Source: Diphasiastrum complanatum (lineage: Eukaryota; Streptophyta; Lycopodiopsida; Lycopodiales; Lycopodiaceae). From it: a stretch of 64,000 nt of DNA. The notes below the pieces were generated by a model. The model ran no database searches. It worked only from the letters and a program-made list of their open reading frames with translations, and was not told the DNA's origin. The translations under genes and the position numbers were made by a program. The DNA lies in contig CM055110.1 of NCBI GenBank assembly GCA_029204225.1, positions 42,081,862 to 42,145,861 of the forward strand, given 5' to 3'. Of the stretch, positions 1 to 12,492 are shown one piece after another. Each line of letters starts with the position of its first letter. Position 1 is the first letter of the stretch.

Positions 1-1
1 T

Positions 2-372
2 TTAATTGCATTAGCATCCTCTTGCAATTGGCTTACGTATCAAATGGATGTGACTAATGCATTTCTAAATGGCTATCTTGAGGAGAAGATCTACAAGCAC
101 CAAAAGGATTCATCATGCAATGTCAAGAAGACAAGGTTTGCCTACTCTCCAAAATCTTTGTATGGTGCCAACCAAACTCCAAGATCTTGGTATTCTTGAC
201 TTGATACTTTTCTTTTCTCACTAGATTTCACCCTTAGCGAGTATGATCCATCTTTGTACTTCAAGTTTATTGATAGTGATGTGATCATCTTTTAAGTATA
301 TGAAAATGACATAACTTTTTGTGGAAACAATGTCAACCTCATTGATGAGGCTAAGCTAACATTAGGTAGAGT
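2..372 (+). pseudogene. Ty1/copia reverse transcriptase fragment
   Basis: Reading from base 2, the frame gives a copia RT segment with YQMDVTNAFLNGYLEEKIY, then a SLYG block and SEYDPSLYFKF. This matches the RT palm region upstream of the YVDD motif. The YVDD box itself is not recognisable: the expected position reads as a stop followed by VYENDITF. Other stops and frameshifts are present, for example the TGA in the RSWYS-stop segment. The 5' part lies outside the window. By wording it belongs to the same copia lineage as the complete element at 36710-43142. It is dead sequence, ending where a different segment starts near 373. Confidence 0.85.
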
Positions 373-396
373 TCAAAATGTAAGATCTCGACAACG

Positions 397-520
397 ACAT
401 GCTCGACTTCGAATAGTTGAATCCTTCTCACGCCCACTTCCTATACTGTGCAACTACTTGGACAATGAAAACAACAGCCATGATCTACTCTAGACGGCGC
501 AATGGCTCCATGCCATTTTC
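397..520. other. Segment shared with 63010-63120
   Basis: This stretch lies between the RT fragment on its left and the copia protease relic on its right. Its core, from the CACTTCCTATACTGTGCAAC string onward, recurs near the right end of the window (about 63048-63120) with scattered changes and continues into a similar ATG-containing stretch. It is probably the edge or leader of a repeat family, but no LTR boundary or PBS could be placed here. Function unknown. Confidence 0.5.
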
Positions 521-2795
521 TTGTACAAGCCATCAAGAAGCATCAGAAGACAGCTCTTGATTTCTAAAATCTAGAGCCATTCAACATATGACCAACCATA
601 TCGGCTCTTTCTAATCCTATATGCCTTATTGTACCAAAACTTTTGTTCACATGGGGGGCAACAATAGCACACAAGCTATTAGAGGTGAAGGTACAATAAG
701 ATTAAGCTTTGCAAATGATCAATCCAAACTACTTTCAAGTGTCCTTCATGTACCGAGTCTTTCTACAAATATGCTCTATGTTAGCAGACTTACAGATTTA
801 GGACACAAAGTAGAATTCGAATCAGATCAATGCAAAGTAGTCGATAGGACATGCAAGATCCTTGCACTTGGAAAGAGGCATGGATACTTGTACAAATCAA
901 GTCATTTCTTTTCTCTCTCTAATCAGGCTCTTCATCCTTATATAGAAATCAATAAAAGTTTAATTTGACATTATAGAATTGGTCACTCAAATCAATTTTC
1001 TATACATCACATGTCTAAACAGTCTATTGTACTTGATCTCGACTATCCAGATAGGAAAGTTGAACTACTTGTCTGTCAAAACTATATAGTCTATAAACAG
1101 GCTAGGAAACCTTTTAGATCAAGCCATCAACATTTTTCTAGAGGATTGTTAGATATTGTACATACAGACATTTGTGGCCCAATGCAGAATCCTTCATTAA
1201 AGGATGCAAAGTATTTTACACTTTTATTGATAAATTTTCCAAAAGGATGATGGTGTACTTCATCAGGAAGAAATACAAAGCTTTTAATTGCTTCAAATTT
1301 CTGCAAGGAGCATGCAGAGAAAGAAACCGGTAAAAGAATGAAAGCCTTGAGGTCCGACAACGGTGAAAAATATATCTCTATTGAATTAAAAGAGTATTGT
1401 TAGAGCCAAGGCATTGAACAACAGCTTATCACTCCCTATTCACCTCAGTCAAATGGCTTAGTCGAGAGGAAGAATCGTACCCTGTCGAGTCAACCAAATG
1501 CATGTTGGCACACACATCATTGCCTAAGAGCTTCTGGGATGAAGTTGTTTCCACCGTAGCTTACATCCAGAACAGATGTTTCATTAAGGCCCTCTCAGGC
1601 AGAACACTGGGCCCCATGAGGTTTGGACAAGATCTAAGCCTTCGTTGAAGAACCTACGAGCATTTAGTTGCATCGCCTACGCGCATATCCCTAAGGAGAC
1701 AAAGAAAAAATTCGACTCCCATAGTCTAAAGACCATCCTGATAGGTTATATATACCTCTTCCGACAATATCTATAAGTTGTACGACCCTGATACCCAGCA
1801 GATTTCATTTAACAGGGATTTAGTCTTTATCGAGGATCCGTTCATCGACTTCAAAGACAAAGGTAAAGTTCCATACGATCCTTCGACACATGCCACCGAC
1901 ACGACAACTTGAGCCTCAGACTCCATCGTGACGACAGTCGACCAATTATTCAACATCGAATCAGAGGAAGACATTGTTGTTACACAACAACCTGACCAAG
2001 GAATGGCTCACAATTGACGCAACCTTCAAGAAGATCGAACCGAGTGCGCACACAGCCCACGAGGGATATTCCTGAGTCTGCATATTTTTTAATGCAAGAA
2101 CCGACTACAATCGAAGAGAAGCAATGGCCAGAGAGTATTCCTCTCTGATCAAGAACCAAACATGGTCATTGTCGATTGCAAATGGGTCTTCAAGATCAAA
2201 TACATAGCTAACGGGAGTATTTGACTGAAGGAAGGCCCAACTAGTAGCCAGAGGATTTTCTCAAATCACAAACATCGACTACAATGAGACTTTTAGTCTA
2301 GTAGTCAAGCATTCATCGATCCGAGTCCTCTTATCATTTTCTATTGTGGCCGACCTCAAAGTACATCTACTTGGTGTAGAGAAAACTTATCTAAATGGAG
2401 TTATAGAAGAAGGCATTTACATGATACTGCCCGAGAATCATGTCTGTAAATTCCACAAGGCACTTTATGGCTTGAAACAATTAGTAGGAGCTTGATTTCA
2501 GAGGATCAACACATTCCTCATCCAACATGACTTTAGACCAAGCATTTTTTATTCGAATGTTTATTTCAAGTCAATGTAGCATTCATTCATTATTATCACT
2601 TTGTATGTTGATGATACATTGCTTTTTAGCAATAGTACCAATCTGGTGAAGGATGCTAAACAGATGTTGTCCTTCAAATTTTACACGATCGATCTGGGTG
2701 AGTCTCACTACTATATTGGAACTCAAATCCATCAACACAGAGAGAGCGGTTGATTTACATTCCTTGGTAGAGATATCTTCATGATACGGTCTCCT
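520..2795 (+). pseudogene. Decayed Ty1/copia pol (protease to RT)
   Basis: This is a second copy of the copia family found at 4801-15660, running protease, GAG-pre-integrase, integrase and RT in order. The protease motif, FLDSGATQHM in the sister copy, reads FLKSRAIQHM here (about 559-590), so the catalytic Asp is gone. The stretch GGNNSTQAIRGEGT follows at about 652. Integrase shows ALRSDNGEKY and GLVERKNRTL with several stops. RT (from about 2100) has YLNGVIEEGIYM, LYGLKQ and an intact YVDDTLLF near 2602. At least ten stops or frameshifts occur. There is no gag, LTR or PBS. It ends abruptly in RT, where a minus-strand copia relic begins. Confidence 0.88.
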
Positions 2796-4670
2796 CATAG
2801 TCGATCTCTTTACTTTGTGCATACCCTTTGATCACCAATCTTGCTTTGTGCTTTGCTATACTTCCATCTGCATGGTACAAGGTCCTGTATACCCATTTAC
2901 AACCAATGGGTTTCTTGCCAACTGGTGGTTCCACTAAGTCCCATGTGCTACGCTTAGCAATTGACTCCATCTCCTCTCCCATGGCCTTGACCCAAATGTC
3001 ATCATCCTTCGCTTCAACATAAGTCGAAGGTTCTTTGCTTTGAATAATGCTAGATAAGAGAGCATAATTTGCTTCATACCTTTCAAGTTGTGTCTTCTCT
3101 CTTGTTGATCTTTGTAGCTCTCCCTAGCCAGATGATCCTGGAAAGTCATCCATGTCGCAGCTCTCCATCAATCTCTCAAACCACTTAGGGAGCATCCTGT
3201 CAGGTGATCGGCTTCATGGTGAAAATGTATCCCATGGTACATCTTTCTCCTTGCGTTTATCACCTGCAACTTCAATCATTCTTGCACCAAAAGGTTTATC
3301 TCTTGAGGTTGAGTAGTAGTATCTTGAGGTGTATCCTCATGTCCATCACTAGGAAAGTCAATAAATGGATCATAATCATGAGGTATTCTCACTGTACCAT
3401 CTTTCCCACTGGATGTGTCCATCTTTTCAGCATCATCATCTTCATACATCTTAGATTCATCAAAGATAACATCACGGCTGACATGTATTTTGTTCTCCAC
3501 TGGATCAAAAAATTTATAGCCCTTCACGCGATCATCATATCCTATCAATATACACTTGATGGCTTTCACATCAAGCTTATGTCTCTCTTCCTTAGGAATG
3601 TGTACAAAGGCTTTACATCCAAAGATTCACGAGTGGTTCACCTTTGGCTTCTTCTTCGTGAATGCCTCCTCGGGTGTTATCTCTGGTATGGCAATGGTAG
3701 GACTTCTATTTTGAAGATAGATTGCCTTACTGCATGTTTCTAACCAAAAACCTTTTGGTAGTTTCATATTAACTAGCATAGATCTGGCACTTTCCACAAT
3801 CATACAATTTTTGTGCTCAACTATACCATTGAGAGCAAGAGTATGAGCTTGTGTAAATTGTCTTTTGATCTCACATTGATCACAAAGATCATTGAAGTCG
3901 TTAGACCTGAACTCACCTCCACTGTCTGATCTTAGAACTTTGATCTTCCTACTTGTCTGATTTTCGACCAATGCTTTGAAGCTCTTGAAAGTGTCAAACA
4001 CATCTGATTTCTTCTTCAAGAAGTAAATCCACGTCTTACGTGACATATCATCAATAAAGGTCATGAAATAGAAGGCTTTACCTAAGGACATAGTCCTCAT
4101 AGGCCCACATAAATCTGTGTGGATCAAATCTAGGATGTTCTTTGCCCTTGCAACACCACGTTTATTGAACTTCTCTCAATGCTGCTTCCCATACACACAT
4201 GATTCGCACATAGACTTCAAGTGGTCTTCTATTGTAGGCAATCCTCTCACCATTTCTAGTTTTGTCATCAAACAGAGGCTTCCTAAGTTCAAATGACCAA
4301 GCCTCTTATGCCACAGTTCAGTTTGTGATGAAATGGATGAGATAAGTCCATGTTGCCCTTTGATTGTAGCATTCAACTTGTACAATTTTACCATCCACAA
4401 TAACTTTGAACTTTTGGTTCACATCTTTCACAAAGCAACAATCATGGGCAAATTCTACTTTCAACCTTTGATTAGTAATGACACCAACAGAAAGTGAATT
4501 TTTCTTCAAACCTGGTACGTAAAGTACCTCCATGATCATCCTGCTTTTGCCATCAGGTAGTTGGATTGAAATGGTGCCTATCCCCTTGATCTTGCACACA
4601 TCACCATTTGCTTGTGAAACAGACGTTCCATTATTCTCCAACATGGTATCAAAACTATTTCGTAGCCTGA
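2796..4670 (-). pseudogene. Decayed Ty1/copia pol, second family
   Basis: Read on the minus strand this is a copia polyprotein from protease to early RT. The protease tail has CKIKGIGTISIQ and VLYVPGLKKN (about 4644-4318). GAG-pre-integrase has WHKRLGHLN and CESCVYGKQH, a His2Cys2 pattern (4400-4176). The integrase core has HTDLCGP, VLRSDSGGEF and NGIVEHKN (4127-3627), then the FDPVENKIHVSRDVIF linker (3569-3276). RT begins WDLVEPPVGKKPIGCKWVYR and stops at DYEET near 2790. Catalytic residues of integrase are visible, but the reading frame is broken between domains. No gag, RT palm, LTR or PBS remains. The family is different from both neighbours. Confidence 0.88.
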
Positions 4671-4800
4671 TAAGCTTCCACAGTACAAGACACTACTAGT
4701 CGATAGAGTAATTAATTATCTTCTTGTTCTGTAACTCAGTGCCAGATTTTTATACTTAAGTCACTGATAGCTTTTCCTATCACTTAGACTAATCTTCCAC
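4671..4800. other. Possible leader of the next copia element
   Basis: These 130 bases separate the minus-strand relic from the plus-strand gag start. No repeat partner or LTR end was found. It may be the remnant 5' untranslated leader of the element to the right. Confidence 0.3.
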
Positions 4801-5660
4801 ATGGATTCCCAAGGGAAAGCCAGTCTCATCATGGACAACCAATCACCATCTGTGGAAATGTAAGATAAAAACTGTACTAATGGCTAAAGAATTGTATGAT
4901 GTTGTTACAGGTGCAGAAGGGAAACCCGAAGCAGACGACGCAACAATCGCCAAATGGAAGTTGAAGGATGTAAATGCTTTCTGTGATGATCATCCTCAAC
5001 ATTACGGATACCCAGATCGGCCATGTATCCGAGGCCCAGACATTGAAAGAAGTCTGGGACATCTTGAGCACACTATACGAAGTGTGAAATATAGCTTCCA
5101 AGCTAAATCTCAAGAAGAAATTTTACTCCCTCAAGATGGCGAATGGTGATTCCTTGTAGAATCACATCAATCAATTCAAGAACCTGCTAAGGCAAATGGT
5201 CGATGTCGGATTTGTCATAGACGATCAAGACGCAGTGATGCAACTGCTTACAAGCTTGCCAAGCTCATGCGACAGTTGGGTGATGATCATCACGACACAT
5301 CCATAACTGACTCTTTCGAGAGTCATTACTATGTTGTTGTAGGAAGACACGCGAAGGAACGAAGCCTCAAGTTCCTCAGCTGATTCTCACGCTTTATACA
5401 CCAACAAGAGCATGACCAAGCAGAAGAAGAAGAAAGGCCCAAAGCAATCAAAGCCAGACCAGAAACCAGCACAGCACAAAGAACACTCGAATCCATAGAT
5501 GAGGAAAAAGCTGTTTTGCAGATACTGCAAGCGAAACAACCACGAAATTCAAGATTGTCGGATACTGCAAGCAAAGAACAATAGCAAGGGACAGTCGAAT
5601 CAAGTGGCAAATGTGGCTGCAGAAGCTCCACAGCCTATTCAAGAAGCGGATCATGATGCC
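4801..5660 (+). pseudogene. copia gag (capsid and zinc knuckle), frameshifted
   Basis: The gag starts near ATG 4801 (MDSQGKAS) and shifts frame to give WKCKIKTVLMAKELYDVVTGAEG, typical of the copia gag N-terminus. Later segments in alternating frames read EVWDILSTLYE and then HINQFKNLLRQMVDVGF, the usual gag core. The nucleocapsid zinc knuckle is intact in form, CRYCKRNNHEIQDC (CX2CX4HX4C), at about 5519-5560. A run of lysines precedes it. The protein would bind and package element RNA. At least three frame changes and two stops make it nonfunctional. It is continuous with the protease that follows. Confidence 0.85.
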
Positions 5661-7329
5661 TTTCATGACCAGCCATCAAGGAGCATCCGGCGACAATTCT
5701 TGGTTTCTGGATTCTGGAGCCACTCAACACATGACCAGCCTCATTGGTTGTTTCAGGTCCTATACATCTTATAGTACCAAGAAATATGTTTATTTTGGCA
5801 ACAATAGCACACAAGCTATTAAAGGTGAAGGTACTGTAAGATTAAGCTTTGCAAATGATCAGTCTAAGCTACTTTCTAAAGTCCTGTATGTACCAAATTT
5901 GCCTACAAATTTGCTCTCTATAAGCAGAATCACAGATCTAGGACACAGAGTAGAATTCAAATGTGATCAGTGCAAGGTAGTTGATAGGACATGCAAGATC
6001 CTAGCACTCGGAAAGAGACATGGATACTTGTATAAATTAAGTCATTTCTTTTCTTCCTCTAGTCAGGCGCTCAGTACTTCTATTCATGCAGATAAAAGTT
6101 TACTCTGACATTATAGACTTGGTCACTTGAATCATGCTGTTGTACAACAAATGTCTAGACAATCTATTGTTTTTGATCTCAACTATCCTCATGATAAAGT
6201 CAACTTACCTGTTTGTCAAGATTGTCTAGTTGGTAAACAGACTAGGAAACCATTTAAATCAAGCCATCAGCATATTGCTAGAGGATTGTTAGACATTGTA
6301 CATTCAGACATTTGTGGCCCGATGAAAAATCTTTCGCTGAAGGATGCGAAGTATTTTATAACTTTTACTGATGAACTTTTCAGAAGGACTATGGTTTACT
6401 TTATAAAGAAAAAATTAGAAGCCTTCAACTACTTCGGAATCTTCAAGGAACATGCAAAAAAGGAGACTAGACGAACGATCAAGGCTCTAAGGTCAGACAA
6501 TGGTGGAGAATATATCTCTATCGAGTTTAAGAAGTATTGCCAAAGCCAAGGCATTGAGCAGCAATTCGTCACTCCTTACAGTCCTCAGTCTAATGGCTTA
6601 GCCAAGAGGAAGAACCGTACCCTGGTTGAATAAGCCAAATGTATGCTAGCGCATGCATGGTTGCCCAAGAGATTCTGGGCCGAAGCTGTCTCCACTGCAG
6701 CTTACGTCCAGAACAGATGTTTGACCAAGGCCCTCTCAGGCAAGACACCCCACGAGGTGTGGACAGGCTCTAAGCCTTCTGTGAAGAACCTAAAGGCGTT
6801 TGGATGCGTTGCCTACATGCACATCCCAAAAGACACGAGGAAGAAATTGGACTTCCAAGGTCTCAAGACCATCATGATTGGATATACTTCATCTGATAAT
6901 ACATACAAGCTGTATGATCCTGATACCCAGCAAATCTTGTATAGTTAGAATATAGTCTTTATCGAGGATCAATTCGTCAACATCAAAGGCAAGGATATTG
7001 CTCCAAGAGAACCTTCATCATTTTCCATTGACACGACTGCCCGAGCTTCTGGCTTAGGCGTGTCCGTTGTTGATCCACCTTTTGACAACGAATTAGACGA
7101 AGATGTTGCTGTTACCCAGCAACAAGTCCTAGGAGTGGTTCGTCAGTTGAATCCTCTGAGAAGATCAAGCCGAGTGCACACACTACCCACAAGGTATACT
7201 CCTGAGTCTGCATGTCTCTTGATACAAAGACCGACGATAGTCAAAGAGCCACTCAGCCAACCAGACTCTGATCTCTGGAGAGAAGCTATGGATAGAGAGT
7301 ATTCCTCTCTGATCAAGAACCAGACGTGG
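5661..7329 (+). pseudogene. copia protease, integrase and RT start
   Basis: The protease is recognised by SWFLDSGATQHMTSL with its catalytic Asp, followed by FGNNSTQAIKGEGTVRL. The GAG-pre-integrase has HYRLGHLNH and CQDCLVGKQ (His2Cys2). The integrase core has HSDICGPM, ALRSDNGGEYIS and SNGLAKRKNRTL. The last normally reads G-x-AERKN, so the catalytic Glu of D,D35E is replaced by Lys here. FGCVAYMHIPKDTRKKLD and YKLYDPDTQQI form the integrase C-terminal linker. The segment ends DLWREAMDREYSSLIKNQTW, the start of RT, exactly where the gypsy-like element inserted. In-frame stops occur near 6106, 6631 and 6946. Confidence 0.9.
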
Positions 7330-7819
7330 TGTAAAGACCACTAGGGAAAACCCCTAAGATGAGGATAGGAAAACACAAGAGAGACTGTGGGGCAAAATCA
7401 CCCAACCAATCCTTGATCCCTCCTGGAGAATCCTCCTGGATCTAGCCCCCAAGCCATGCCAATGTGATAGCAAGAGGAGAAGAGCTCATCAGGTAACCTA
7501 GACCATGTCGTCGACGGGATAATCACTACCTCAATATATAGAGAGTAGGATCCTGTGCATGAACCCATGCAATCCCCATGCAGGTCAACTATAAATAGGT
7601 CATAGCTCTTCATGCATACCTTCTGCCTATATCAGTCACACGTACATGTACTGCTCCATATGTCTCAATTAGAGTGTCCGGGTCCTCTCAAGGTCATTAG
7701 TCACCAACAGGTCTCAACGTAGGAATAAAATCTAGGCGTGACCAGTAATCTCGAACACTGGAGGGCCGGTCTACCATATTAGAACTATTCCAGGTCCTTA
7801 ACCGAATATGGCCATAACA
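7330..7819 (-). repeat. 3' LTR of the gypsy-like element
   Basis: On the minus strand it begins TGTTATGGCC and ends GGTCTTTACA. It is about 490 bp and repeats 13780-14239 with scattered substitutions and roughly 30 bp of extra sequence. An A/T-rich CTATATATT stretch may include the promoter. Confidence 0.9.
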
Positions 7820-7833
7820 TTCTTCCTCCCTTA
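7820..7833 (-). other. Polypurine tract
   Basis: The minus strand reads AAGGGAGGAAGAA immediately before the 3' LTR, as expected for the plus-strand DNA primer. Confidence 0.8.
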
Positions 7834-10800
7834 AACAGGTTATGTCCTCAGAACGAAAAAAAGAAAACATGAAACTATTCCTTAAGCTTTCAAATCTTAA
7901 TAATGAACCATTATTTTTAGTCTGATCTTTTCCACCTGAATAAGTACTCAGAGATGCAACAATATCTAAATTGCTTGCCTCTACTCATGAATACTAATTC
8001 AAATTCCAAAATGTACACTAAACTATAAATTTTCCAAATTGGTTGATCTACTCCAAAACAAAAGTTCATCACCTTCATGTAATTCTAATTACATGAACCA
8101 CTGGGTGAATTAATTTCTTTATTTCCGAGATCAAATCCAAAAGCTAAAAAAATTCCATTTCAATTTCTTGTAGAAAATAATACTTTTTGGTACAAATATT
8201 CTTAGAATATTAAAATATTCTAAAATACTATAATTCAGTCATCTAAAATCTCTAGGAGATCCATCAAGTCTCAAATAATTATAACATCAAACCAGAGTAC
8301 TGCAGTTACTCTAATGAGTCAATAGCCCCATTTCTAGTATCATATGCAAGAAATTGGCATCTATCCGTATCTTAATAGATTTATCTGCCTCCTACAAAAC
8401 TGGAGATATAGACTGAACTTTGTACACAAGCACTTATAGACTACAATCCGTAAAGAAAGCAATTTCTCATAAGTAAACAATTACTTAATGGAAAGGCCTG
8501 TGAGATTCATACAATCTCAAGTATGCACTGGAGTGAAGGAATTTAGAGTTCAAATAACAAATCTAAATCCTTGACTCACCCAATTGATCAAGTATTACTC
8601 ATTATCTTAAGAATCCTCACATTTCTCTATAATCTTCAAATGACTTTTAAGTATCAATTTATGATCCGTCAATCATAAACATTTAGAATCTTATGATTCG
8701 TCAATCATAATTTACAAGATTCCAAAACCATACTTAATCATTGGAAGATACTGGAGTATATGTACAACATACAACTCAGGAAATATAAGAATCATTCTGA
8801 AATCTTTTCCACAAGGAAAATCATTGGATTCCAAGAATATTCTTCCAAATTAATTCTTAATCAGATTATGAGTTCCAAATTTTACAATCAACCAAGAAAT
8901 TAAAGACCTTTATAACATTCATCTTTAACAATATAAACTTTATACAATCTCCTAGAGATTACAAAGTTTGCTGAATTTCCAAAATTCAGTTTACCATTCT
9001 TGGCACCATTAGGATCCGGTGTCCAATTGAGCTCACAGGGATACTATCGCTAATGAATCAAGTTTATTTCCAAACTGAGAAATACTCATCCAAGAAATCA
9101 ATATCCTATGTACACAATTCCTTAATGAATCTGAATGACTCATAAATTATGTGTCTTACAAGCAATACACACAAAACAAACAGTTTCCAATGAATTCTCT
9201 TCACACTATCCATTTTACCAATTAACTTCCACAGAAGTAAATCAATTACTCAAGTTAATTGCTCATGATTTAGAAATCTTAAATGTCTAGGTGCAGATCT
9301 TAATTGTAAATGTACAACACCACATTTAGATCATTATCCAAATCATTTTAAGTTAACCAATAGATCTATCAGAACAGATCTGTTAACTCTGCAAGTAATT
9401 GTGAAACACAATACTTGATCCCATGTCTATGTTCAACAACTAGGTTAAGTGCACCAGATAATCTTAGTAACCAGGAATACATAGTAGATCCACACAAGAT
9501 TAATCATGCACATATGAGAATAATCTCACTATGACCCAATACATAAACACATATGTCACTAACTGGCAGATTCCTCCAAAATCCACATATGTTACTCACA
9601 TATATCACTGAGAATCTTGTAACTCAGCTACAAAAGATTCTATTTCTCTTGAGCAAATAACATATCTGGTAAATCTCTAAAGTGAATATTCCACATCACA
9701 AGTTTTCCAGCCATCATATTTTTATCAAAAAATTTCCTTCATCCAATCAACCTACTTCAGATCTTAGTGCACAAACCAAGATTAGGTTGACTTATACAGA
9801 CATCTTTGGACATAAGGTTAAGATTAAAGCTTTATTCCTCTGATCCAATCCATAACTAATGGTATTTGGTAACCAATCAGTGAATTTTAATTCAATCTTT
9901 ACCACTACTTCCCATATTCATGAATATCTCACACCTCAAAAACCCCCAAATCTTCTCTAGTTCCAAATTATTCAAAATAATCACTAGAGATTTTCTCTAT
10001 TCACACTGGATAGTTCCACCATTGCACACAAACTAGATTCCACAAAAGAAATCTATGCAACTGGTTGATCCAATGAAAGTCTTATTCCTATCATTTTCTT
10101 CTCCCCCTTTTTAACAGAAATTCCATAATTTCAATCAAAAAGTTCCCAGGAGACACGTATAAGATATCAAAGATTTAAAAAAGTCAGTAATGAGTATCCA
10201 ATACTATTACAACTGGACTTTTTCCTTAAAATCATAAAATATCTTATCCCGAGTTATAGAAACATTACTCTCAACAGAAAAACTATCAAATAGAGATAAC
10301 CATTTGGAATTCTGATTTCCACTCAATCAGTTGAAAACATCAATTGATTCTGAGCTATATTCATAAACTGAAATGGAAGTATGAATTCATATAACCTTAA
10401 CAGTCCTTCAGAACCAAGTTCTACACTGGAAGAAATCATATGAATCTCAATCCAATTGTCTCGTACATAAGAAATTCCTGAAAAGTAGAGGTTTTTCGAT
10501 TTGGAATTTATGAGATACCATTGAGGGATCCAGATCTATATCTCATAACCTCTCCAAATATCCTAAATAGGTTTAACCAATGATTTCAACTGTTAGCATT
10601 ACCAACAAAATAAATACTAACCACTGGCCTACAGATCATTTTCGCACAAAAATTTCCTTTTTAAAATCACTGATGTCCCATACCATCAGTTTTCTCTTAA
10701 AGAAAGTCCTTTGCTTTTAAATCCGATTATCAGAAAATCAAAAAGACTATCTGACCATCCTATAACCAATATAGGGTCCAATCTACAACCATTTTCTAGA

Positions 10801-12457
10801 AAGATACCTCCAACTATAGGATCTTCCATTTCCTTAAGTTTTTACAGTAGACGACAATTCATCTAAGAATTCCACTAGGCATTAACCTCAGTATGGACAA
10901 GAAACCTCGTTCATATACAGTCGAAATGATCTAAGCTTATTCTTCAAAACCAAAAGGAAAAATTCAATATAACTGAAGTATACCAATAGATATCCAGTAT
11001 CTATATTTAAAATGGTACAAGGAATTCAGTTCCTTCAAGAAGATCAATAACTGCATTATCCGATAATCCAGAGATCTCAAAACTCCATCTTAATTTTCAA
11101 TACCAGATATGCACATATCTATTCCACCAAGTTTGTTCCTAATGGATCGCAATAATCCAGTTCAAAATTGTGATTTAACAAGAATCTGCACATGGCTTTA
11201 CCGTCACATAAACAACCCATCTGGTTGGTACTATCATCCCAAATTCCTAGCATCTGAGAGTTACAACTTTTAGGAATAAGGATCATTACAGTACAAATGT
11301 GAACCAAGTGTCATTCTCATTCCATGTCACAATTTCCATTAACAAATAGGGTCAACTCATGGTCCTATAGATATTCAAATTAAATTCAACTTTATGAATT
11401 CAAAAAATCCGGTGCTATGCAATTTCATACAAGATTATTAACCAATCCAAATTACACAACACTATCACATTTACCTACTCAGGTGTCACATTTTCTTCCT
11501 CCCTTAGATTTTTCGGTCACCCGAAAAATTTCATTAGCGAAGGTCCCCGAAACTTCCTTTGACACAAGTAAATGTTAGACTACTTCCTTTTTTACCACAC
11601 CGGTTTATTTTCATTACTTCGTTAAAGTTGCTTGAATCAATGGAAAATCAATAAAATTTGGTCCGAGTATTCTTTACGATATTCGATACACTTGTTTTTT
11701 TGATCGAATATAGAACTACCTCCCAAAAATTACAACCTTATTCCATTTATTCACTTTAACAAGTATCTGAAAAGCTTTAGTTTTCACAATCCTAAAGATC
11801 AAAATCTTTGAGGATACCCTATCGGCGAAAAGGAAGAATAAAAGAAATTATTGTTTAACTCAATTTGCTGGGAGTAATATTACTCTAGAGTTAAATCGAT
11901 AAAAAGCACAGTACCAGGGACCCAAATCCCCACTAACTGGGTACTTGCCTAGAGAAGTAACCCACTACCGTTATTTTGTCAAGATCGGTTTAATAAAATT
12001 TTAACCAATTATTACAGCTTGACACACATACAACAGTATTAAGTTCTCAAAATGCTAGGCTTATAGGTAATTGTCAAGTTGATATGGACTTTATACATGC
12101 AAATTGTCCACAGAGAAGAAAAAAACCAGATTCTTTCTACCTCTTACCAGAAAACATATCCGAAACCGAGTTTACTAACACAAATGTCCAAAGGAATCGA
12201 AATTCCTCTCACTGGAGACTAGTAACTCAAATTTTTCGAGTTCTAAAAATCACTTTTGGAACCATTTTTGAAGTCAGTAGACGCCAATCTCTTAAAAACT
12301 TCAGTTGACCAGCATGCACACACATGCAATTTATAAATTGGGGTCTCTCAACTCCAAAATACCCGACCCAAGCACAAAAGGGAAAAGGCTTCTCAAAACC
12401 TAAATTTTTTTAGGTATTGATCTTTCCAACGGTCATCACCCAAGAAAGGGTGGCTGC

Positions 12458-12492
<35 letters not shown>

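Noticed and set aside
3204-3743. 179-codon plus ORF
   Set aside because: Antisense to the integrase of the minus-strand copia relic.
4646-4658. TGGTATCAAAAC as a PBS for the plus-strand copia at 4801
   Set aside because: It lies within the minus-strand protease relic, no LTR end precedes it, and the match to iMet stops after nine bases or so.
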